A DNA stretch of 64,000 bases, from positions 1-64,000 of the forward strand of contig JARGOC010000013.1 in NCBI GenBank assembly GCA_029212365.1. Direction: 5' to 3'. Source of the stretch: Roseovarius sp. (GTDB lineage: Bacteria > Pseudomonadota > Alphaproteobacteria > Rhodobacterales > Rhodobacteraceae). Numbering within the stretch: the stretch's first letter is position 1; every line of letters starts with the position of its first letter. The position numbers and the translations under genes are program-made. Below, one piece after another: positions 53,050 through 60,517 of the stretch. The notes beneath the pieces are model-generated. The model saw nothing but the letters and a program-made list of their open reading frames with translations. It had not been told where the DNA came from and made no database searches.

Positions 53050-53676
53050 ATGACCTTCGAAACTTGGATAGCTTTTACCGTAGCAAGTGGGATTGTTGTC
53101 CTCATTCCCGGCCCAAACATCGTGCTGACAGTCAACTATGCGATCCGCGACGGAAAACGTTCAGGCCTCGCGACAATTCCGGGTGTCGTCCTTGGGGCGT
53201 TTATCGCGATGTCGTTGTCCCTCTTGGGTGCGGGGGCGATACTGGCGACTTCTACGTTTCTTTTCACGATTCTGAAGCTAGCAGGTGCGATATATCTGAT
53301 ATGGCTAGCATATTCCCTCTGGACGGCTCCCGTTGAAAGCATATCGCTTAGCGGGGTGTCGGATGCAAAGCCGTTGGCGAGCCTTTTCTGGCAGTCTCTG
53401 TTGATCAGTGTTCTAAACCCGAAAGGCCCTGCGTTTTATGTCGCGTTCGTGCCTCAATTTGTGAGTTCCACAGGGCCGATTTTCCAGCAATTTGCGATCC
53501 TAATCGCGACCTTTCTGGCAGTCGCCACGCTGAACAGTCTTTTCTGGCTTTACTTTGCAAATGCAATGAGAGCACAGTTCCTGAAGCCTAGAGCAATGAG
53601 ATTCCTGAACCGTATCGGGGCAAGCTGTTTGTTTGTGGCTGGGGTGTTTACGGCGCACGCAACAAGGTCGACTTAG
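53050..53676 (+). CDS. LysE/RhtB-family exporter
   Basis: The 208-residue integral membrane protein carries the LysE signature: an N-terminal helix then PGPNIVLTVNYAIRDGKRSG and IPGVVLGAFIAMSLSLLGAG, with KLAGAIYLIWLAYSLW and SLLISVLNPKGPAFYVAF, about six membrane segments in all. Members export amino acids or related compounds. It stands alone, with a 300-base gap on each side, next to a TetR/MBL/RidA group that may concern a related toxic metabolite. Confidence 0.88.
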   Translation: MTFETWIAFTVASGIVVLIPGPNIVLTVNYAIRDGKRSGLATIPGVVLGAFIAMSLSLLGAGAILATSTFLFTILKLAGAIYLIWLAYSLWTAPVESISLSGVSDAKPLASLFWQSLLISVLNPKGPAFYVAFVPQFVSSTGPIFQQFAILIATFLAVATLNSLFWLYFANAMRAQFLKPRAMRFLNRIGASCLFVAGVFTAHATRST

Positions 53677-53984
53677 TCCCGCGCAGCGGAAGTTCGGATA
53701 AGGGTCAGTTGTCGAATTGCCGTTCGGTCACTCAAGCAGCCATTGAGTAGAGCGGTGATGAGATCGACCGATTTTGTGCGAAGGTAAGACAATCCCAAAC
53801 GCGGTTTCAACATTGATCCATCAACGCTTTCTTACGCCATCATGCAGAGGCAGAACACCTACTGCGAAGGGAACACTGGAACCGGCAGGAACAAAAACGC
53901 TCAAACCATCTTGCGGAATTAGAGAACACTATCCGGACAAACTGACCTTTCGCACTAGCTGTCCCAATGGCCGCTTTTCGACAT
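53677..53984. other. Gene-free gap
   Basis: I see no convincing gene, promoter or repeat in this 308-base stretch between the exporter and the convergent MBL-fold gene. Frames on both strands lack ribosome sites and protein-like composition. Confidence 0.5.
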
Positions 53985-54644
53985 TCAAAGTGCGCCTTTC
54001 AGCAAACCAACGAGCTGAGAGCTTAGGTCTGGAGCCCTCACAGGCGATCCGTGGCACGGCAACAGGATGGTCGGGCGGACAGCGGACACTTGTTCGTTGA
54101 CCCAATCGTTGAAGACTGAGGAATCCTTGACGCCGTATCGCGGAAAAGTGCCCAAAATACTGGGGGACTCCGCAAAAACACCTGGCGGATGCAACTTGGC
54201 ATTAAAGGCATCGGTGACGATCCAGGCAATCCCTGAAGCGGTTTCAATCTGGACCCATACTTCACCTGTTTTGAGACCTTTAGGTTCAAGAATTTTTTGA
54301 TTCTCAGCCAACTGCGACTTGAGGGTACCCAATGGGTTGAACGCCAGTTCGGTGACCTTTTTCAGACGCGGTTCAGCGCTTTTCGAACAGATCAGTGATG
54401 CACTCGGGTATGCGTCAGCATGCCCTTTCAGGCCTTTGTTGTGGTAGTGGTTTGGTGCCAGTACGGCGGACACGCCACCGAGTTCCGCGAGATTTTCAAG
54501 TTCCGATTTCTCAAGTCCCGCGACTGGGCTGTATAGGCATATTGTACCATCTCGGAGGCGGAACGCTGTACAATTCAGCTTTCCGGAGCGGGCAACATAT
54601 ACCCCATTGAGCCCCGTTACTGGGGAAAATGGTTGGATTGTCAT
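53985..54644 (-). CDS. MBL-fold hydrolase-like (DUF4336-like) protein
   Basis: The 219-residue product starts at an ATGA overlap with the TetR gene (MTIQPFSPVTGLNGVYV). It has the beta-lactamase-like order: LYSPVAGLEK, VSAVLAPNHYHNKGLKGHAD (a HxxxxLxGH variant of HxHxDH) and a distal LLPCHGSPV. The incomplete metal motif resembles DUF4336 rather than classic metallo-hydrolases. The substrate is unknown. Likely expressed with the TetR regulator. Confidence 0.7.
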   Translation of the reverse strand: MTIQPFSPVTGLNGVYVARSGKLNCTAFRLRDGTICLYSPVAGLEKSELENLAELGGVSAVLAPNHYHNKGLKGHADAYPSASLICSKSAEPRLKKVTELAFNPLGTLKSQLAENQKILEPKGLKTGEVWVQIETASGIAWIVTDAFNAKLHPPGVFAESPSILGTFPRYGVKDSSVFNDWVNEQVSAVRPTILLPCHGSPVRAPDLSSQLVGLLKGAL

Positions 54645-55234
54645 GATGGTCGAAACTCTGTCAGAACTGAGCATATGAGATCGACAAGGGGGCGGCCCGC
54701 CGTCTGATCCTGCTGTGACCTGTTTTGTGCGTGAATGCCCATGACCGCTGGAACCAACGACGCGGCCAAGATATGAGGTATGAATGTCGCCTCGTCGCCT
54801 TGCGCCGCTTGCTCATTCTCAAGGGCGCTCAAAAAGTGGTCTTCAAGTGTGTTCCAGTAGGTGCGCACGACAGTATCAAGCCGTGGGCTTTGGATACGGG
54901 CGTTTTCAATACCAGTATTGACGATCAGGCAACCGTGGTCGCTGGACGTCATAGACCCGGGCGTGACCAGCCCCTGAAAGAACGCAATGATCTCAGTAAT
55001 TCTGCCATGTTTCATCGGTGCCATTTCTGCCGTGATCGCGGCATCACAGTAGTAGTCCAAACTCTCAATGTAGAGACTCTCTTTGCCGCCAAATTCGGAG
55101 CGAATAGCAAATTGGTTTAGGCCGGTCAGTCGTTCAAGCTCGCGCACGCCGAGGTCCTGAAACCCATGTTCCCAGAACACGTTGCACGCCTTTGCGATGG
55201 CATCTTGGCGATCATATGACTTTGGGCGCGGCAT
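54641..55234 (-). CDS. TetR/AcrR-family regulator
   Basis: The 197-residue protein has a classic TetR N-terminus: DAIAKACNVFWEHGFQDLGV, RELERLTGLNQFAIRSEFGG, ESLYIESLDYY. The ligand domain follows (GCLIVNTGIENARIQSPRLD). It is divergent from ridA, and the 77-base region between holds repeats that may be its operator. It probably represses itself, the coupled MBL gene and ridA. Confidence 0.88.
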   Translation of the reverse strand: MPRPKSYDRQDAIAKACNVFWEHGFQDLGVRELERLTGLNQFAIRSEFGGKESLYIESLDYYCDAAITAEMAPMKHGRITEIIAFFQGLVTPGSMTSSDHGCLIVNTGIENARIQSPRLDTVVRTYWNTLEDHFLSALENEQAAQGDEATFIPHILAASLVPAVMGIHAQNRSQQDQTAGRPLVDLICSVLTEFRPS

Positions 55235-55252
55235 CGTTCATTCCATTTGACT

Positions 55253-55288
55253 GTTTCAATACACTCGCATAGTTATAGTTTCAATGCA
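55253..55288. promoter_or_regulatory. Direct repeats between the TetR and ridA genes
   Basis: GTTTCAATACA (55253-55263) and GTTTCAATGCA (55278-55288) are direct repeats 25 bases apart in the divergent promoter region, which also has TATAG repeats. They are the best candidate TetR-binding sites here. Confidence 0.4.
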
Positions 55289-55311
55289 ACTGTATAGAAA
55301 AGGACTCGAAG

Positions 55312-55701
55312 ATGCGGGATGTGATTTTTCCAAGCGACAAACAAGCGAACTACGAAGCCTATGGATACTCAGCGGCGGTGAGAAGTGGCGGCTTCCTGTT
55401 CATGTCAGGACAGGTCGGCGTTGATGCATCGGGCAGCGCGATCAAAGATCCGGCAGCGCAGTTCCAATTGGCTTTTGACAACTTGGCTGGCGTGCTAAAG
55501 GCGGCGGGGTGTGGATTTGGCGATATTGTCGATATCACAACCTTCCACGTGGACATGTACGATCACTTCAACACGTTTGCAGCCGCAAAGCAGAGCGTTT
55601 TTCCAAATCCACCGTTTCCAAACTGGACTGCCGTTGGTGTGGTCAATCTCGCTGATCCTGATCTGTTGTTGGAGATCAAGACCATCGCAAGGCTTGCATA
55701 A
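55312..55701 (+). CDS. RidA-family protein
   Basis: The 129-residue protein follows the RidA pattern: NYEAYGYSAAVRSGGFLFMS, GQVGVDASG, FQLAFDNLAGVLKAAG, DIVDITTFHVDMYDHFNTF and PNWTAVGVVNLADPDLLLEI. RidA members hydrolyse reactive enamines/imines; some plasmid forms belong to catabolic groups. The strictly conserved Arg of true deaminating RidA is not obvious near the end, so the activity may differ. AAAGGA precedes the start. Confidence 0.85.
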   Translation: MRDVIFPSDKQANYEAYGYSAAVRSGGFLFMSGQVGVDASGSAIKDPAAQFQLAFDNLAGVLKAAGCGFGDIVDITTFHVDMYDHFNTFAAAKQSVFPNPPFPNWTAVGVVNLADPDLLLEIKTIARLA

Positions 55702-55849
55702 TTCATCTCGCGCACAAACAGCAGCCGTTCGGTACATGCGCAGCATCGGTCAAACAGGGCTCTCGCCGCATGAACAGTCAATGGCTGCAATCCGTCGTGA
55801 AGCCGAACATTACGATAAGGCCCAGCTATCGTTGCCACGGTCGACTCCT

Positions 55850-56095
55850 TTAGCCTTTCACGCAGTAGCCTCGCTGCTGTTTTGAATGCAGTAGCCGGTC
55901 GCACTCGTCCTGCGACGCAGCAGGGCAATCAAAAAACTCGATCCGCATCCGACCCCCTGTTCCGATTCTTCCCCAATTTCGCATCAAAGAGTAACCACCG
56001 AACAGATTTGGTTGGATTGTGAGCGTGTAGAACCGGCTCATGTTTCTCGTATGATCGATCCTATACAGCGTCGTATCAATTGCAGTGTTGCCCAT
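55850..56095 (-). CDS. WGR-domain protein
   Basis: The 81-residue protein consists of one WGR domain: FYTLTIQPNLFGGYSLMRNW, GRIGTGGRMRIEFF and a helical end DECDRLLHSKQQRGY. WGR domains bind nucleic acid ends in PARP1-like proteins, and single-domain forms are frequent in alphaproteobacteria. Function of stand-alone forms is unknown. Confidence 0.82.
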   Translation of the reverse strand: MGNTAIDTTLYRIDHTRNMSRFYTLTIQPNLFGGYSLMRNWGRIGTGGRMRIEFFDCPAASQDECDRLLHSKQQRGYCVKG

Positions 56096-56500
56096 GCCTT
56101 AGACTCTCATTTTGCGATTACTGCTTCCAATGAATTCGATGAATCAATCCGTGCCCATCGATTCATTTCATTGATGGTTGTTGTCACCTAAGCCCAGCCA
56201 GTCCTTCAGCGCTTCACACTGTGTGCAAGAGCAGTCGTGGTCGATGAAGTTTGCGGCCGGGGTGCAGGTCATTGAGACGTATGACCAGAGCCGTCTCCAG
56301 AGGCCTTGTGTTTCTTCATGGATGGGACGTGGCAGAGAACCTCGTCCGGCAAAATCACTAAACAGCTTCGCTGCTTCAGTCACACCCGTGTCCTCGGCTT
56401 CGCCTGTGGGCCGCACCAGTATGTCTTCCGGAAATTTTACCGGTCCAGAACCATCTGCCTTCGAGACGACCCATCGAAACACAAACCACTGGAGACAGAC
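56096..56500. other. Gap with no firm gene
   Basis: No gene can be supported in this 405-base stretch. A reverse frame ending at 56168 closes with DHDCSCTQCEALKDWLGLGD, a possible zinc knuckle, and an ATG at 56272 would give 34 residues, but it has no clear SD. The forward side near 56490 carries the SSB-like gene's SD (GGAG). Confidence 0.35.
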
Positions 56501-56830
56501 ATGATTACCAACGCACAATTCCGCATCATCGGCCGCATCGGCAGCATCAACGCAAACGGCAAAGTCACACACACCTCGGTCGCCTCAGACCGTCAGGTCA
56601 AAGAAGGAGACACCTGGACCACAAAAACCGACTGGAACACCGTCACGACATTCTCCGAAGCCCTGCGCAAGCGGCTCGCAAATGAGAAGGTCGGCAAGAA
56701 GGGCAACCTGGTGATCTTCGAAGGGTCCATCCAGTCGAACTCCTACGAGAAAGATGGCGAGAAGATCTACAAGACCAACCTCGTCGCTCAGGACTTCGAT
56801 GTCCTCTCGTTCGCAAAAGATGCCGACTAA
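56501..56830 (+). CDS. Single-stranded DNA-binding (SSB-like) OB-fold protein
   Basis: The 109-residue product has the SSB core: NAQFRIIGRIGSINANGKVT, TKTDWNTVTTFSEALRKRLA, KVGKKGNLVIFEGSIQSNSY and YKTNLVAQDFDVLSF. It lacks the long acidic-tipped C-terminal tail of chromosomal SSB, as do several plasmid SSBs. It may coat the transferred strand. GGAG precedes the ATG, and a strong hairpin follows the stop. Confidence 0.82.
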   Translation: MITNAQFRIIGRIGSINANGKVTHTSVASDRQVKEGDTWTTKTDWNTVTTFSEALRKRLANEKVGKKGNLVIFEGSIQSNSYEKDGEKIYKTNLVAQDFDVLSFAKDAD

Positions 56831-56842
56831 ACCACGCTCTCA

Positions 56843-56865
56843 GGGGCAGTCCAGCGGACTGCCCC
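56843..56865 (+). terminator. Hairpin after the SSB-like gene
   Basis: GGGGCAGTCC (56843-56852), AGC loop, GGACTGCCCC (56856-56865) is a perfect 10-bp stem with a three-base loop between two convergent genes. It has no T-tract. A bidirectional terminator is the simplest reading. Confidence 0.6.
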
Positions 56866-56873
56866 ATGCACCA

Positions 56874-57146
56874 TCAGTCTTCTCTGGCAGCGCCACTCTC
56901 TTCTTCCTGGGTATCGGTTTCATCGGCGCAGGGCTCCTGCAATCTCAAGAAGCGCGGAAAGTCATTGAAGCTAAAAATGACACCACGGTTCAGCCCAAAT
57001 GACCGTTGACTGCGCAACACATGATTTTCCAACAACAGCAATTCGATCACACGCGCAATGTCCCCTTTGGCGTCCTTCTCGATATCAGCGAGGCGCGCGA
57101 CGAGATCATCGGGGTTGATTGAAATGGTTGCGTTTTTGCTGCTCAA
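56874..57146 (-). CDS. Small hypothetical protein (90 residues)
   Basis: The start is a TTG at 57146 with AAGGAC upstream. The protein begins with a strand (NATISINPDDLVARLADIEK), then a helix (GDIARVIELLLLENHVLRSQ) and an acidic tail (CADETDTQEEESGAA). The strand-helix start might be a ribbon-helix-helix-like fold, which would make it a candidate regulator, but this is weak. The TATCG-N10-CGATA site at 57302 lies 156 bases upstream of its start. Confidence 0.5.
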   Translation of the reverse strand: MSSKNATISINPDDLVARLADIEKDAKGDIARVIELLLLENHVLRSQRSFGLNRGVIFSFNDFPRFLRLQEPCADETDTQEEESGAARED

Positions 57147-57301
57147 GAATTTGTCCTTGTTGTTGCGTTCAGGGGTGGGCGCGCCGTTCCGGCCGCGCTC
57201 TACTCGCTTGCGCTCCCGAAGCCCGCATGCGCGGTCTTCGCCGGTCGGTCACGATCGCTCGCGCACACATATGCCGCGCGCAAACACGGCACTATAGAGG
57301 C

Positions 57302-57321
57302 TATCGAAATAACTTTCGATA
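57302..57321. promoter_or_regulatory. Transfer-regulon operator candidate 3
   Basis: TATCGAAATAACTTTCGATA is the most symmetrical copy: 8-bp perfect arms TATCGAAA and TTTCGATA around TAAC. It lies in the divergent region between the genes starting at 57146 (reverse) and 57590 (forward). Confidence 0.6.
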
Positions 57322-57410
57322 TTCTCTTACCTTCAATTGCCCGCTACGCGCAAACAAATGGACGCGCGGCGCTTGTTTTCATTGCTAATTATTTCGCTGC
57401 GCGCCATAAG

Positions 57411-57549
57411 TGGGCCGCGCTTCGCACACGAAGCGTGAGGCTTTGAAACCTCTCCGTAACCCCAATCGGCTTAGCGGCCGGGTGGCGTTGTCATGTCCAA
57501 GGCGCTCGCGCCTAAAAGCGGCGCGCCTTTTACGGAAGGTTTCAAACAC
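57411..57549 (+). other. Highly structured leader, candidate RNA element
   Basis: CGCTTCG-CACA-CGAAGCG (57418-57435) is a perfect hairpin. It is followed by a long-range pairing of TTTGAAACC and CCGTAA (57442-57459) with TTACGG and GGTTTCAAA (57530-57546), enclosing a GC-rich inside with GGCGCTCGCGCC. The element ends 43 bases before the next start codon. The stretch 57147-57410 before it holds no gene apart from the operator at 57302. Confidence 0.45.
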
Positions 57550-57589
57550 CCGGCTTGTGCCGCAGCCTCGCAACAAAAGAGGCGCAACA

Positions 57590-57799
57590 ATGGCCAGTTC
57601 AAGTCACATAACCCTGGATGAACAGCGTTCCATAGACGAGGCGATGCAGCTTGGCGACATAGAACAGGTGTTTCGGCTTCTGGCAGCCCATCTGTCGCGC
57701 AACAAACTCACCTTATCGGATGACATACTCAAGCTTTATCTCGAACAGGAACTCTTCGCCTGTCTCAAAGGCCGGGGTCATTTCTTTGAGTCCATTTAG
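57590..57799 (+). CDS. Small helical hypothetical protein (69 residues)
   Basis: The ATG at 57590 follows GAGGCGCAAC. The 69 residues are mostly helical: LDEQRSIDEAMQLGDIEQVF, RLLAAHLSRNKLTLSDDILK, LYLEQELFACLKGRGHF. No family is recognised. The structured leader at 57411-57549 and an operator candidate precede it, suggesting tight regulation. Confidence 0.5.
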   Translation: MASSSHITLDEQRSIDEAMQLGDIEQVFRLLAAHLSRNKLTLSDDILKLYLEQELFACLKGRGHFFESI

Positions 57800-58006
57800 G
57801 GATGTGATCAGGGCATTTTGGAAAATGAGCGCAGAGTTGCGCAGTCGCATAAACTTCGCAGAAATCTATTTCCTTTTTTATACTCCGACGCAAATATGGT
57901 TGCTTTACAGCATTGAACCGCTGTGCGTCTTAGTGCTGTGTAACAGATTTATACACGTTGTGATGGAGAGAACGACTTCCAAATCAACTGACATGTAGTA
58001 TACAGC

Positions 58007-58026
58007 TATCGAAATTTTACGCGATA
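58007..58026. promoter_or_regulatory. Transfer-regulon operator candidate 4
   Basis: TATCGAAATTTTACGCGATA matches TATCG-N10-CGATA and lies about 30 bases before the TTG start of the next gene, where it could overlap the promoter. Confidence 0.55.
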
Positions 58027-58058
58027 TTCTATTGGAATTCGATCAAAGGAGCTCTGTT

Positions 58059-58508
58059 TTGAAACATCTCGACGAAGCGCTGAAACAAGCCCTTATGAGC
58101 GCGCTCGATGAACGGCGACATGACGATTTCGCGCTCATGTTCGCCAACCTGCTCCGCAGGCGGAAGGATGTGATCAGCCCGCACGCCCGGGCGGCCCTTC
58201 CCGTGGACAGCACGATCTGCCAGCCATTGATGACAAACAGGCTGACCAAACATGAGATCGAGGCTTTTGGTATTCGTGACACTGGCTGGCACATGATCGC
58301 CGTCGAAGACTGTCGCCTCGTCGATGCAAAGCGGTTTCCCTACACGACAAAAGACACTGCATATCGTGATCATATCGAAACCTATATTCGCTCGTTTGAT
58401 GGGTCGATGGATGAAGAGCCCTTCCTCTACGGCGCATTCCATGAAAGCGGCTCATTGCGCGATTTTCAGACGGCCCATGAGTTCCGCCCAGAATGTCGTC
58501 AACTTTAG
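58059..58508 (+). CDS. Hypothetical protein (about 150 residues)
   Basis: A TTG at 58059 with AAGGAG upstream is the likely start (KHLDEALKQALMSALDERRH); an upstream in-frame codon at 58032 lies within the operator spacing. The product is soluble with a helical N-half and segments GIRDTGWHMIAVEDCRLVD and MDEEPFLYGAFHESGSLRDF. No family is recognised. It overlaps the thermonuclease gene, so the two are co-expressed. Confidence 0.6.
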   Translation: MKHLDEALKQALMSALDERRHDDFALMFANLLRRRKDVISPHARAALPVDSTICQPLMTNRLTKHEIEAFGIRDTGWHMIAVEDCRLVDAKRFPYTTKDTAYRDHIETYIRSFDGSMDEEPFLYGAFHESGSLRDFQTAHEFRPECRQL

Positions 58509-58921
58509 CACTGTGGCAGGTCGCGGGCGCGACGCTGCTCATCTCAATCTTTGCGACAGCGTCGAATGCTGAAGCGTTTACATGGCGGGCCTGTCAGGAT
58601 GGACAAAAGCGGGTCACCTGCGTCGTTGATGGCGACACGCTCTGGTATCAGGGCACAAAAATTCGTCTGATCGGCATCGACGCACCCGAGGTTGAAGGCA
58701 AATGTCATCGCGAGCGGCAACTCGCCTCAGACGCCACCGCCCATCTCACCGCATTGCTCAATACTGGACTGCGCCGCATCGCCTTTGATGGCGAGGACCG
58801 CTACGGGCGTGCCCTGGCGCGGCTTTGGGTCACTGACGGTGAAATCGGCCCGGCGATGATTGCCGCAGGACTTGCCGAAGAATTTGGCACAGGACGGCCG
58901 CCTCCCTGGTGCCGGCGATGA
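58493..58921 (+). CDS. Secreted thermonuclease-like (SNase) protein
   Basis: The 142-residue protein has a signal peptide (ATLLISIFATASNAEA) and the staphylococcal-nuclease fold: VDGDTL (45-50), RLIGIDAPEVEGKC (58-71) with catalytic Arg/Asp, and FDGEDRYGRALARLWV. It should cleave nucleic acid in the periplasm. Similar small SNases accompany conjugation genes on plasmids; a role in clearing DNA at the mating site is conceivable but unproven. Confidence 0.85.
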   Translation: MSSTLALWQVAGATLLISIFATASNAEAFTWRACQDGQKRVTCVVDGDTLWYQGTKIRLIGIDAPEVEGKCHRERQLASDATAHLTALLNTGLRRIAFDGEDRYGRALARLWVTDGEIGPAMIAAGLAEEFGTGRPPPWCRR

Positions 58922-58973
58922 GGCTCATGATTGGCCATCTTTCGTCTCGCCGACAGACCAAAGGACAATTTCC

Positions 58974-59321
58974 ATGAGCGGTTCGTTCACATGGGATGCG
59001 ATCGTTTATGTCGGTACGATCAAGCCTTATGAGAAAGCGCTCGTCCTGACCGTCTATCACGAGCTTGATCCGCTTTCAGCTGAGAGGCGCACTGCGCCAA
59101 AACCCGCATGGAACACCATCGTCTGTTTCAAAGATTCGCTGCGCGGCCAAATTGTCGACCATCTGGCGCCAGGCGACCTGGTGCATTTCCACGGTTTTGT
59201 CCGCACGACAAGTTTTACCGATGACGCAGATGCAAAACGACGCGCTGTCGATCTTGTCATTCAACGCTTCGATCTGCTGCACAAACACATAGACGGACCG
59301 ATGGATCATCAATCGGCCTGA
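58974..59321 (+). CDS. Second small OB-fold (SSB-like) protein
   Basis: The ATG at 58974 gives 115 residues: FTWDAIVYVGTIKPYEKALV, KPAWNTIVCFKDSLRGQIVD, LAPGDLVHFHGFVRTTSF and VDLVIQRFDLLHK, the strand order of an SSB-type OB fold. It is distant from the 56501 product, so it is not a recent duplicate. Likely a DNA-binding helper of the transfer region. Confidence 0.65.
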   Translation: MSGSFTWDAIVYVGTIKPYEKALVLTVYHELDPLSAERRTAPKPAWNTIVCFKDSLRGQIVDHLAPGDLVHFHGFVRTTSFTDDADAKRRAVDLVIQRFDLLHKHIDGPMDHQSA

Positions 59322-59919
59322 TGGCAGGAGCCACATGAAAAACCGTGATTGGGGCCAAGGTTGGATGCAGGGATGTGAGGATCACTGAGCCGGGACAAGC
59401 AAGCGGTGAACGGTCATGTCTGATGGACGGCGGATCACATCACACGGCATCTGCCACGGAACGGGCGCTTGCTTGCCCGAAAACCGGCCACATGAGAGCA
59501 CAGTCTGGCATTATCCAGTTGGCAGATTTGACGCCGCTGCGAAGCAAAGTTGCGGCCCGCTGATAACCACATCTTGGCACAAGAGACAGCGATATGGCGC
59601 AAGCCAAGGTCCAGATTCAGTGCCATTGAAGTCGGTGTCATCGGGGTGGATCCGGTCGCATTGCTCAAAGGCGTTCCTCACTTGAGCAGGCCGTCAGTGA
59701 CCAGTTCCTGATTGATCACCACTGGGCATGGGCGCTCCAAAACGCAATGTCGAAAAGCCCGACCGAGTTCTCGCCCGCCACCCCTTACGGGGTCGCTTGC
59801 GCTTGCCGGCCTGCGAGCCGCACCACTCGGGTTTTCTCGGTGCGTTTTCTCGGCTTCACCCATGCTTGTCCAGTGCCATCAGGAAATGGTTCCTGACAAC
59901 AAAGTAAGAGGAAAATCCA
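59322..59919. other. Gap with a structured leader and weak small frames
   Basis: Forward frames here lack ribosome sites. Toward the end, ACCCC-TTAC-GGGGT (59780-59793) and further GC-rich inverted stretches to about 59880 form a structured leader before the DUF736 gene, whose SD lies at about 59907-59912. A possible reverse-strand small gene (59511-59681) is listed separately. Confidence 0.4.
59511..59681 (-). CDS. Possible small zinc-knuckle protein (56 residues)
   Basis: A reverse frame from GTG 59681 to TAA 59511 reads RNAFEQCDRIHPDDTDFNG then GPWLAPYRCLLCQDVVISGP, with Cys spacing (RCLLC and a later LCF) like a zinc knuckle. Composition is more protein-like than overlapping frames. The GTG overlaps the stop of another open frame upstream. 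No SD is obvious, so it may be a remnant. Confidence 0.3.
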   Translation of the reverse strand: MRNAFEQCDRIHPDDTDFNGTESGPWLAPYRCLLCQDVVISGPQLCFAAASNLPTG

Positions 59920-60291
59920 ATGAGCAACAAACTCGCATCTCTCACCCAGAACGACAAAGACATCTTCGTCGGCACGCTCGCAACCATGGCCGTTCGCGCC
60001 AAAATCTCCATCGTCCCCAACGCCAAGACCCACGGTGATCAGCCAGACTACCGCGTCTTCGCTAACGGCACCTACGAAATCGGCGCTGCCTGGAAAAAGA
60101 CCTCCGAGACGACCGGCAACGACTATCTCTCGGTCAAGATGGCCGCCCCCGAACTCGGTGCCATGGCGATCTATGCCAATGTGATCGCGCTCGATGAGAT
60201 CGGTGATGATAACGTTACCCACCTGATGCTCTGGTCGGCACGTGAGCCAGCAAGCACCTCGGCGGCTGCCAACAACCAGATGGCCGCTTAA
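59920..60291 (+). CDS. DUF736 family protein
   Basis: The 123-residue protein has the DUF736 pattern: FVGTLATMAVRAKISIVPN, PDYRVFANGTYEIGAAWKKT, NDYLSVKMAAPELGAMAIYA. These abundant small proteins are a hallmark of alphaproteobacterial conjugative plasmids and are thought to bind DNA or aid transfer, without proof. A GC-rich structured leader precedes it and a 13-bp hairpin follows the stop. Confidence 0.9.
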   Translation: MSNKLASLTQNDKDIFVGTLATMAVRAKISIVPNAKTHGDQPDYRVFANGTYEIGAAWKKTSETTGNDYLSVKMAAPELGAMAIYANVIALDEIGDDNVTHLMLWSAREPASTSAAANNQMAA

Positions 60292-60297
60292 TCCCGG

Positions 60298-60331
60298 TCG
60301 GCCCCGGTGGACCTCCGACCACCGGGGCCGA
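60298..60331 (+). terminator. Hairpin terminator after the DUF736 gene
   Basis: TCGGCCCCGGTGG (60298-60310) and CCACCGGGGCCGA (60319-60331) form a perfect 13-bp stem with an eight-base loop directly after the stop codon. A T-run is missing, but the stem strength and position favour transcript end formation or 3' protection. Confidence 0.65.
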
Positions 60332-60359
60332 TTGCCAAGACACAACGATACGAGACATT

Positions 60360-60379
60360 TATCGACCTAACTTGCGATA
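60360..60379. promoter_or_regulatory. Transfer-regulon operator candidate 5
   Basis: TATCGACCTAACTTGCGATA matches TATCG-N10-CGATA and shares the central TAAC with the copy at 57302. It lies in the leader region upstream of the winged-helix gene at 60514. Confidence 0.55.
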
Positions 60380-60484
60380 GAATAATTTGCTTACAGATGA
60401 CAAAAACGCTTCATTCCGTTAAGGATTCGATTGGGTAAGACGTGCCTCAACAAAAAAAACCGAGGCACAGAGGGGGAACAGGGG

Positions 60485-60517
60485 ATGGAAATTGCTGAAT
60501 ATACGGGTGTGTTTTGA
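60485..60517 (+). CDS. Possible 10-residue leader peptide coupled to the next gene
   Basis: ATG at 60485, after a strong purine-rich AGGGGGAACAGGGG, encodes MEIAEYTGVF and stops at TGA 60515-60517. That stop overlaps the TTG start (60514) of the following gene, which has no SD of its own. Translation of the peptide would deliver ribosomes to the TTG start. Confidence 0.4.
   Translation: MEIAEYTGVF

Noticed and set aside
53774..54100. Forward frame of 108 residues after the LysE gene
   Set aside because: No SD, low-complexity composition, and its 3' part is antisense to the MBL-fold gene.
56168..56572. Reverse frame of 134 residues over the SSB-like gene start
   Set aside because: Its 5' half is antisense to the SSB-like gene; only the last 30 residues look protein-like and no SD is seen.
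59345..59685. Forward frames at 59345 and 59416
   Set aside because: No SD and unlikely composition; the overlapping reverse frame is slightly better but also weak.
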